Position numbers and translations under genes: made by a program. Source: Bodo saltans (lineage: Eukaryota > Euglenozoa > Kinetoplastea > Eubodonida > Bodonidae). Taken from it: 39,529 bases of DNA. The notes under the pieces are model-generated. The model saw nothing but the letters and a program-made list of their open reading frames with translations, had not been told where the DNA came from and did not search any database. The DNA lies in the NCBI GenBank assembly GCA_001460835.1, contig CYKH01001111.1, positions 12,917 through 52,445 of the forward strand, read 5' to 3'. Positions 33,989-39,529 of this stretch are shown here, in pieces. Numbering within the stretch: the stretch's first letter is position 1; each line of letters starts with the position of its first letter.

Positions 33989-34903
33989 ATGATTATGAAT
34001 GGCCTTTTGCTGGCATTGGCCGCTGCTGTTGTCGCTAGCGGCAGCCCGCTGGTTGCGCTCCCTGAACAGTTTTACGTCACTCTCGGCACGACGATTCCAT
34101 TCGAAGGCGTAGATCCAGTGGCCCAGACTGGCGGGATGTACGTCGACGGCATCCATCGTCGTTTCCGTGTTGACACATTCTGGATGGAAACATCGCGGAG
34201 CATCGTTGTCGATCTTGAGCGTGGCATCTGCTTTGTACTCCACAACCACAATTGTAAAATGATGCAGATTGGCAAGAGCACTGGAAAGAATAAAGGAAGC
34301 GCGTCGCTGCTGGGAGTACCAGAAGGCTTCACCCTCCACCCTGACTTATACAATGTGCGTGGCGCAGCAGTGAAGCGATACAGCGGAGTAGAGCGTGGAG
34401 AATATCTCCAGCAGGTTGATTATTACATTCGCAACATGACCTTTGTCAACCCGAGAGTCATCCCTGAACACGAAACCGACGCGCCAGTCGCAACTCAAGG
34501 CCCGGTGCTGTGGCGTATCGAAACTCAGCGGTCCCGGCGTCGTGAGCTTCGTGCTGCGCCGGCCAAAGAGACCAATTGGCGATTCTTTGGGCAGCCTCTC
34601 AACGAACTTGTCCCCCTCGATGAGCCTATCAGCTCTGCAGTAGAGCAAATCATTGCAGACGTCCCTATCACAGTGGACTTCTTCAATTTTGTCCCCATGC
34701 AACCTGATCCCAATGTGTTCTTGATGCCTGCAACATGCGAGCAGCTGTCAGAGGAGCTTGACCGCGATGTGGATGTGTTCTCTGCGCAGCGTCTTTTGGT
34801 GGACCTCAGCTTCCACAGTGCGCATGGACAAGCAGTGATGGGATCGCTGTGGGCGAGAAAGGCGCCTGTGACAACCACACGTGATGACGATGACGAACTG
34901 TAG
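33989..34903 (+). CDS. Ependymin-like luminal or secreted protein ending in DDEL
   Basis: This 304-residue protein has a signal peptide (MIMNGLLLALAAAVVASGSP). The body resembles ependymin-related proteins, beta-sandwich proteins of the secretory route and lysosome. YVDGIHRRFRVDTFW matches the family's Y-D-x-x-x-R-R-R start, RSIVVDLERGICFVLHNHNCKMMQIG matches its central strand with Cys, and NFVPMQPDPNVFLMPATC matches its closing F-x-x-P-x-x-C. The C-terminus is acidic and ends DDDDEL. A DDEL end works as an ER retrieval signal in some fungi, so retention in the ER is possible. One potential N-glycosylation site is NMT. Homology is inferred from motif order. A different beta-sandwich lipid-binding family is the alternative. 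Confidence 0.55.
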   Translation: MIMNGLLLALAAAVVASGSPLVALPEQFYVTLGTTIPFEGVDPVAQTGGMYVDGIHRRFRVDTFWMETSRSIVVDLERGICFVLHNHNCKMMQIGKSTGKNKGSASLLGVPEGFTLHPDLYNVRGAAVKRYSGVERGEYLQQVDYYIRNMTFVNPRVIPEHETDAPVATQGPVLWRIETQRSRRRELRAAPAKETNWRFFGQPLNELVPLDEPISSAVEQIIADVPITVDFFNFVPMQPDPNVFLMPATCEQLSEELDRDVDVFSAQRLLVDLSFHSAHGQAVMGSLWARKAPVTTTRDDDDEL

Positions 34904-35362
34904 TCAACAGTGGAATTGTGACTGCGTCGACATTATCTCATAGCCAACGGATGGAGTGAGATTGCCATCAAATTTGTGGCGTTCCCATCACGCTGGTTTG
35001 AAGAAACCCATTCCTGAAATTGCGGCAACAGAAAGCACAAAGTACCCCAAACAACGAATACAAAAAAACCCTCACAAGGAGAACAACAAGTATGTCGGCA
35101 ACAAACAAAAAAAAACTCAATGTGCGTTAGTTTTGTTGTTCATTCCCTCAACTCTGAGCGATATCCAGCGCCGATTGATGCATGGTTTTCTGTCACTCAG
35201 TACTTTTTTTTCGTTCGATTAGTTTTTGCGTTGCTCTCAACGATTGGCGTGTTTTCTCGCGCTTAACCGGGCGATCGGAAACACAAGAAACTCATACATT
35301 TTTCCGATAAAACCAAAGTGTTAGGGATATTAGTAGAAGTAGGATACAGTGAGGAAAGCTAT
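34904..35362 (+). other. Intergenic spacer before the surface-protein gene
   Basis: This 459-base spacer has no gene. The left part is A-rich (3' UTR-like, with several A runs between 35050 and 35120). The right part holds the acceptor at 35222 and a leader without ATG up to 35363. An ATG frame at 34956-35222 shows no protein character. Confidence 0.55.
35202..35222 (+). promoter_or_regulatory. Probable spliced-leader acceptor for the surface-protein gene
   Basis: A T-rich tract (CTTTTTTTTCGTTCGATT) ends in AG at 35222. No ATG occurs between it and 35363, so the leader would be about 140 bases and the first ATG is the chosen start. Confidence 0.5.
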
Positions 35363-38300
35363 ATGCAGCAAGTTTTTCACTTGTCACCCCAACCTCTCGC
35401 TACAGCGACCGCATGGAGGTTCGTATTATGCTGTTGTATGATTGCGCTGTTCACTCACGCCGCTATGGCTGATTCACCGTGCGACATTGTTCAAGTGTTT
35501 CCTGTTCACGAGGTTGGCCTTGGAGCTGCGGAGGATATTCGTCTCTCTCTATCAAGCATGCCGACAGGCATGAGCTACTACCTCGACGGCAAGCTCTGCA
35601 CAGCATCGGACACCTTCACGTTGAAGTGTTCCGTTCAACCGTTGGACGACGACGAAGGGCTCTTCGCCCTCTTGGCGAGTAACGGCTCGATGCCATTCAC
35701 CTTGACAAGTGCCTACTTTGGAGCGACATCATGGTGCTATTTGAATCACACAGCAGACGGAACGTTACTTCGACAGGCGTACCTTACGCCGATTGTTCTA
35801 AGCACAAAAGTTGTGACCCCATTTCTTCCGCAGCCGATCATGCACTTGCGATGGGCCGCCTCCTCTGCACTATTCTCGATCACGAACAACACAACAGTCA
35901 CAACTGTTCCTGTGATTTATGTCTCTAACGGCGCTGTGCTGCAGCTTTCGTCAGTATCAGCAGTCGGTACTGCACAATTTGGATTTAGTATCTATTCGTC
36001 AGTGGCAACATTTCCTACGTTTTTGGATGGAGCTCACCACGCATTATGGAACATCACACTCAGAATACAAACAGGGCGAGGCCGGTGGGTAGGGGGAGTT
36101 GTTGCCTCCGCTGCGAAGTATGCGAAAACTCTCGTCGAGTACGAAAAGGACTGGTCGGTTGTTGTCAACAGTTTTGACCACTCACGTGGAAACGTTAGCG
36201 GTAATGATGGCTTGACTTGGACACAGGCGTTTGGTGCAGTGGTGCCAGTCATTTTCAATGTAAGTGTCTCCGCAGCTAGCATTGTGACCCCTCAAGTCTC
36301 TTCTGCCGATGCGTCGTCGTCTTCTTTTTCTCCTTTGGTGCAGGTGACCATCCGCGGTGCTTTTCCAGCGTGCAGCACCGACTTATGCAGAAGTGCGGAT
36401 GTGACACTCACTCATTTGTTTCATCAGACTGCTGTACGGTGCCGCATCACGTCAATCAACTCTAGCACGATCTTGTGTTTCGCAAATCTCACTGTGAATC
36501 AGAGCAATGCGGCACCCTTACCACTGGGTCTTGGGTTCACGTCAGTCATCGTCAATTCGACAGTGCCTTCCGTGTTTGAAGAAGTTGTCGTTCCCATCAA
36601 CGTCGCCTCTGTTGCCGGTGGCTGGTTAAGTCTTGGTCCCCTTACAAGGGCTGTCATTGTGATGATACCCAACGATGCTGCAAACGAAAATGGCACCATC
36701 TATGGCGGAAGCGATAATCAGCGGCAACACTTTGTACGTGTGCACTGTGCATCCTCAGCTGCAATAGAAGTCCGCAACTCAGCCACTGGTGAGGTCCTCT
36801 GCAGTGTCTTCAATGATTCACGCATTGGTGCAAACGCCAGCCGTGTGATTGCACTAGAGCATGCCAACGAACTGAGTAGAATTGTTCTTGATTCTTCTTG
36901 TTGTTCGGTGACCAGCAGCAGCGGGCGATGTGTAACTGGCTCCCTCTGTGCAGTATCGCTGGAGCACATGAACATCAGCAGTGCCTCTCAAGAACAGCAG
37001 CACCTCGTTGCTGTGGCGTTGATTGAAGTGGAAAGTGCGGTGGAATTCACGAACCACACGATTGTTTCCACGTCGTCTCGCTTCCTTCATCGCCGTATCG
37101 GTGAAGAACTAGCTGCTCCGTTTGTATTCCTTCCCATTGCAGATGGTTCGATCGTTCTGCGGGTGCCAGCAGCGATTGATAATGAAACTCAATGCAAGCA
37201 GAGTCTCATCAGCATCGCGCAAGGAAGTCAAGCAACTGTAACGAGTATGTGGGGCCGCTTCTCACCAAACTTAAATGGCACGTGGCGTAACGGCACTCTC
37301 CGATGCTCGTGGCATGTTGTATTCCCTGTGACTTCGTGTGCACCATTTCGTACCCAAGGAAACGCCAGCCAAGGCAGCACCAACTCCATGGAAGCTGCCA
37401 TACAATTTTGCGGCCCTCGGAGAGCATTCGAGGATCCCATCCCATACACACGAATGGAAATCCCGTCAGACGCGCCACTACAAAAAGTAGATGTCATGGC
37501 CAGCAACACATGGGTGCCCCGTGTTGTCTTCCCTGGATTTCCTCCCACATCGTCCACTGTCCTCGTCGCAACAGAAAATGGCACCACTAACAAGACATCC
37601 GTCGCGTCTTTTACCACCGACGCGTCTCAACTGCAACATGTTTTGGCAGCGGTATCTCCCACTCAGGCGGTAGGAGGTGCCACCGTCAGCATCCTTGTGG
37701 GATTCAATGGATCGTCGTCGCAGGTGAACGTGACAGGCGTTGGCCTCACAACGTCGCGCATCTCCAGTGACGTCGATGTGCTAGATGCAATCATCTGGAT
37801 GATCATCAGCGGCAAGCAAGCATGCTCACAAAGTGGTGCCTCCTCTTCTGCGTTTGGCTCATGGGATGTGTGCACGAACATCACTGTGATTGTTCCCACT
37901 GGAGGAGCGCCCAGTGGGTTCTACAGAGTGGTAGTGCTTCTTGATGCTGGCGGCACCGTGACCATTCCGTCTGATGCCACAATACTAACGCAAGCCACGT
38001 CAAGTATGTTCTTTTTTGTGAAAGCGACAGTGACGTCTGTCTCGAGTGATACTGTCGGTGCGGTTGGAGGTGGAACGTTCACGATGCAAGGGCGAAATTT
38101 TCCGCTGAAAGGTGCCACTGGTGGTCAACTGTCGATGTCTGTTTTTGGGGATTCGGCAAACGCTTTCATCCCCTCTGTGTTGCTGTTAGGAAGCGATGTG
38201 TTCCTTTCTTGGACAACGGGCAACCTTATCAACATCACTGGGCCTCGCACCCTCAATACAGTTCAAGGCAACTGGACGATGTGCGTCGTTGTTGCAGTTG

Positions 38301-39529
38301 GGAATATGACATCATTCTGTGCACAAACGATCAACGGCACGATTCCCATTTATCAACCTGCTGCCCTTCCCCGAATTACTGAGGTTGCCCCCCTTACGTT
38401 GTCTTCCGCTTCGGACTTTGTGCTTACTGTTCAAGGCACAAGTTTAAGTTTGAGAGAAATCTCCGTCTGTCCAGAAGCTGCTGTGAGCAGCACTGTGACA
38501 ACGCCGTACTTTCTCCGTGAGGTTGAGGCATGCGAATGGTGTGTGCCTAGTTTCAGCAACGCGACTCGAGTTGAATGCGTTGTATCCCGTGCTGTGCGTC
38601 ACGGCACATACGGCGTCTATCTGTCATCGCCAACTGCAGGCGCAGCCGTTTCAACGGGGATCGTCCCGCTTCAATTTTCATTTGCCATCACGGCAGTGTA
38701 TCCACCAGATGTTTCAGCATTTGGGTCAGCAGCATTGACAATCACTGGCGTGTCGCTTACGAGCGAGTGGGTGTACAGCCTGTGGGAACCAATATTAAAT
38801 CAGTACGTCGACTGTGCAAACGTCACAATGGTTGGGGACACATTAATTCTCTGCAGCCTCCCTGCGTTTTACTCCGGTGGCACAAGTTTAAGTTTGAGAG
38901 AAATCTCCGTCTGTCCAGAAGCTGCTGTGAGCAGCACTGTGACAACGCCGTACTTTCTCCGTGAGGTTGAGGCATGCGAATGGTGTGTGCCTAGTTTCAG
39001 CAACGCGACTCGAGTTGAATGCGTTGTATCCCGTGCTGTGCGTCACGGCACATACGGCGTCTATCTGTCATCGCCAACTGCAGGCGCAGCCGTTTCAACG
39101 GGGATCGTCCCGCTTCAATTTTCATTTGCCATCACGGCAGTGTATCCACCAGATGTTTCAGCATTTGGGTCAGCAGCATTGACAATCACTGGCGTGTCGC
39201 TTACGAGCGAGTGGGTGTACAGCCTGTGGGAACCAATATTAAATCAGTACGTCGACTGTGCAAACGTCACAATGGTTGGGGACACATTAATTCTCTGCAG
39301 CCTCCCTGCGTTTTACTCCGGTGCCGTGTCACAAGGAGTTCCATACGAACTGGTGGCGCAACACCGTGTGTTGGGCAGCACCATTCAGTGCGCCACATCA
39401 GCAACCACCACGTTAGGCAGCTCTTCTTCCTCATCCTCGTTCTCAACCGAAGGGTTGCCTCCCTTTTCCTCTGCCAGCTGCACTGTGACGTTTGGCGCTG
39501 ACCTTCTCCCGACGTTTGTGAGTGTGACC
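35363..39529 (+). CDS. Large secreted/surface protein with IPT/TIG-like units, 3' end outside the window
   Basis: An uninterrupted frame of 1389 codons runs from ATG 35363 to the last base of the window. I read it codon by codon and found no stop. The N-terminus has a signal sequence (WRFVLCCCMIALFTHAAMA, cleavage likely before ADSP). The rest is Ser/Thr/Val-rich, beta-prone, with many cysteines and more than twenty Asn-X-Ser/Thr sites, as in an extracellular glycoprotein. Several stretches fit IPT/TIG immunoglobulin-like domains, for example VSPTQAVGGATVSILV, VSSDTVGAVGGGTFTMQGRNF, ITEVAPLTLSSASDFVLTVQG and AITAVYPPDVSAFGSAALTITG. A 148-residue unit is present twice in perfect tandem (residues 1025-1172 and 1173-1320). 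No membrane anchor is seen, but the 3' end is missing. Surface location is inferred. Confidence 0.88.
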   Translation, partial: MQQVFHLSPQPLATATAWRFVLCCCMIALFTHAAMADSPCDIVQVFPVHEVGLGAAEDIRLSLSSMPTGMSYYLDGKLCTASDTFTLKCSVQPLDDDEGLFALLASNGSMPFTLTSAYFGATSWCYLNHTADGTLLRQAYLTPIVLSTKVVTPFLPQPIMHLRWAASSALFSITNNTTVTTVPVIYVSNGAVLQLSSVSAVGTAQFGFSIYSSVATFPTFLDGAHHALWNITLRIQTGRGRWVGGVVASAAKYAKTLVEYEKDWSVVVNSFDHSRGNVSGNDGLTWTQAFGAVVPVIFNVSVSAASIVTPQVSSADASSSSFSPLVQVTIRGAFPACSTDLCRSADVTLTHLFHQTAVRCRITSINSSTILCFANLTVNQSNAAPLPLGLGFTSVIVNSTVPSVFEEVVVPINVASVAGGWLSLGPLTRAVIVMIPNDAANENGTIYGGSDNQRQHFVRVHCASSAAIEVRNSATGEVLCSVFNDSRIGANASRVIALEHANELSRIVLDSSCCSVTSSSGRCVTGSLCAVSLEHMNISSASQEQQHLVAVALIEVESAVEFTNHTIVSTSSRFLHRRIGEELAAPFVFLPIADGSIVLRVPAAIDNETQCKQSLISIAQGSQATVTSMWGRFSPNLNGTWRNGTLRCSWHVVFPVTSCAPFRTQGNASQGSTNSMEAAIQFCGPRRAFEDPIPYTRMEIPSDAPLQKVDVMASNTWVPRVVFPGFPPTSSTVLVATENGTTNKTSVASFTTDASQLQHVLAAVSPTQAVGGATVSILVGFNGSSSQVNVTGVGLTTSRISSDVDVLDAIIWMIISGKQACSQSGASSSAFGSWDVCTNITVIVPTGGAPSGFYRVVVLLDAGGTVTIPSDATILTQATSSMFFFVKATVTSVSSDTVGAVGGGTFTMQGRNFPLKGATGGQLSMSVFGDSANAFIPSVLLLGSDVFLSWTTGNLINITGPRTLNTVQGNWTMCVVVAVGNMTSFCAQTINGTIPIYQPAALPRITEVAPLTLSSASDFVLTVQGTSLSLREISVCPEAAVSSTVTTPYFLREVEACEWCVPSFSNATRVECVVSRAVRHGTYGVYLSSPTAGAAVSTGIVPLQFSFAITAVYPPDVSAFGSAALTITGVSLTSEWVYSLWEPILNQYVDCANVTMVGDTLILCSLPAFYSGGTSLSLREISVCPEAAVSSTVTTPYFLREVEACEWCVPSFSNATRVECVVSRAVRHGTYGVYLSSPTAGAAVSTGIVPLQFSFAITAVYPPDVSAFGSAALTITGVSLTSEWVYSLWEPILNQYVDCANVTMVGDTLILCSLPAFYSGAVSQGVPYELVAQHRVLGSTIQCATSATTTLGSSSSSSSFSTEGLPPFSSASCTVTFGADLLPTFVSVT
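38435..38878 (+). repeat. Perfect 444-base tandem duplication, first copy
   Basis: This copy is identical by eye to 38879-39322 over all 444 bases, silent positions included. It begins and ends on codon boundaries and encodes 148 residues, starting at GTSLSLREIS and ending at LPAFYSG. The unit cuts across a TIG-like domain, so each copy is a circularly shifted domain plus part of the next. The bases just outside differ, so the ends are sharp. Confidence 0.95.
38879..39322 (+). repeat. Perfect 444-base tandem duplication, second copy
   Basis: This is the second copy of the unit at 38435-38878, joined to it directly with no spacer. After 39322 the sequence departs (GCCGTG rather than GGCACA). 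The frame is kept across the junction. Confidence 0.95.

Noticed and set aside
38517-39501. Duplicated short frames in a second + frame across the 444-base repeat
   Set aside because: They are off-frame shadows of the surface-protein gene, which reads through without a stop.

Overview
The window looks like a stretch of nuclear chromosome from a kinetoplastid protist. A free-living bodonid such as Bodo saltans is my best guess, but the exact species is inference. The reasons are: (1) eighteen protein genes, all on the + strand and none with a visible intron; (2) short spacers of about 140-540 bases, most with a pyrimidine-rich tract and an AG shortly before the start codon, which is the layout of trans-splicing acceptors in polycistronic transcription; (3) gene content, including a type I metacaspase with a Pro/Gln/Tyr-rich tail and a mitochondrial Rieske protein. 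I see no tRNA, rRNA, CRISPR, transposon or virus-like element and no convincing minus-strand gene.

Layout, left to right. 1-7.3 kb: a two-domain protein disulfide isomerase, then a 1812-residue BEACH-family-like protein that stops where the PH-BEACH part would begin. 7.7-14.4 kb: a polytopic membrane protein, a Nup85-like nuclear pore scaffold protein and a type II membrane protein resembling O-fucosyltransferases. 14.8-22.3 kb: the metacaspase, an OMS1-like mitochondrial methyltransferase, a membrane-anchored coiled-coil protein and a probable PIN-domain nuclease. 22.4-29.1 kb: a secreted parvulin-like protein, the Rieske protein of complex III, an unknown protein, a thioredoxin-like membrane protein and a GT25 glycosyltransferase. 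29.3-34.9 kb: an LPCAT-like acyltransferase with EF-hands, an FCP1-like phosphatase domain fused to a CCCH zinc finger, a 1.1-kb gene-poor spacer, and an ependymin-like luminal protein ending in DDEL. 35.4 kb to the right edge: the open 5' part of a large secreted or surface protein with IPT/TIG-like units, carrying a perfect 444-base tandem duplication.

The genes do not form one pathway, as expected for kinetoplastid clusters, but many act in the secretory route (disulfide isomerase, fucosyltransferase-like, parvulin-like, thioredoxin-like, GT25, LPCAT-like, ependymin-like and surface protein). Control is probably post-transcriptional. Several leaders carry upstream ORFs, and one (the phosphatase/CCCH gene) has a leader of about 345 bases with no ATG.

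The observations I rate highest are the perfect in-frame 444-base duplication, the BEACH-family protein ending at the BEACH boundary, the phosphatase-CCCH fusion with an altered catalytic motif, the PIN-domain call, and the ependymin-like protein with an ER-retrieval-like tail.
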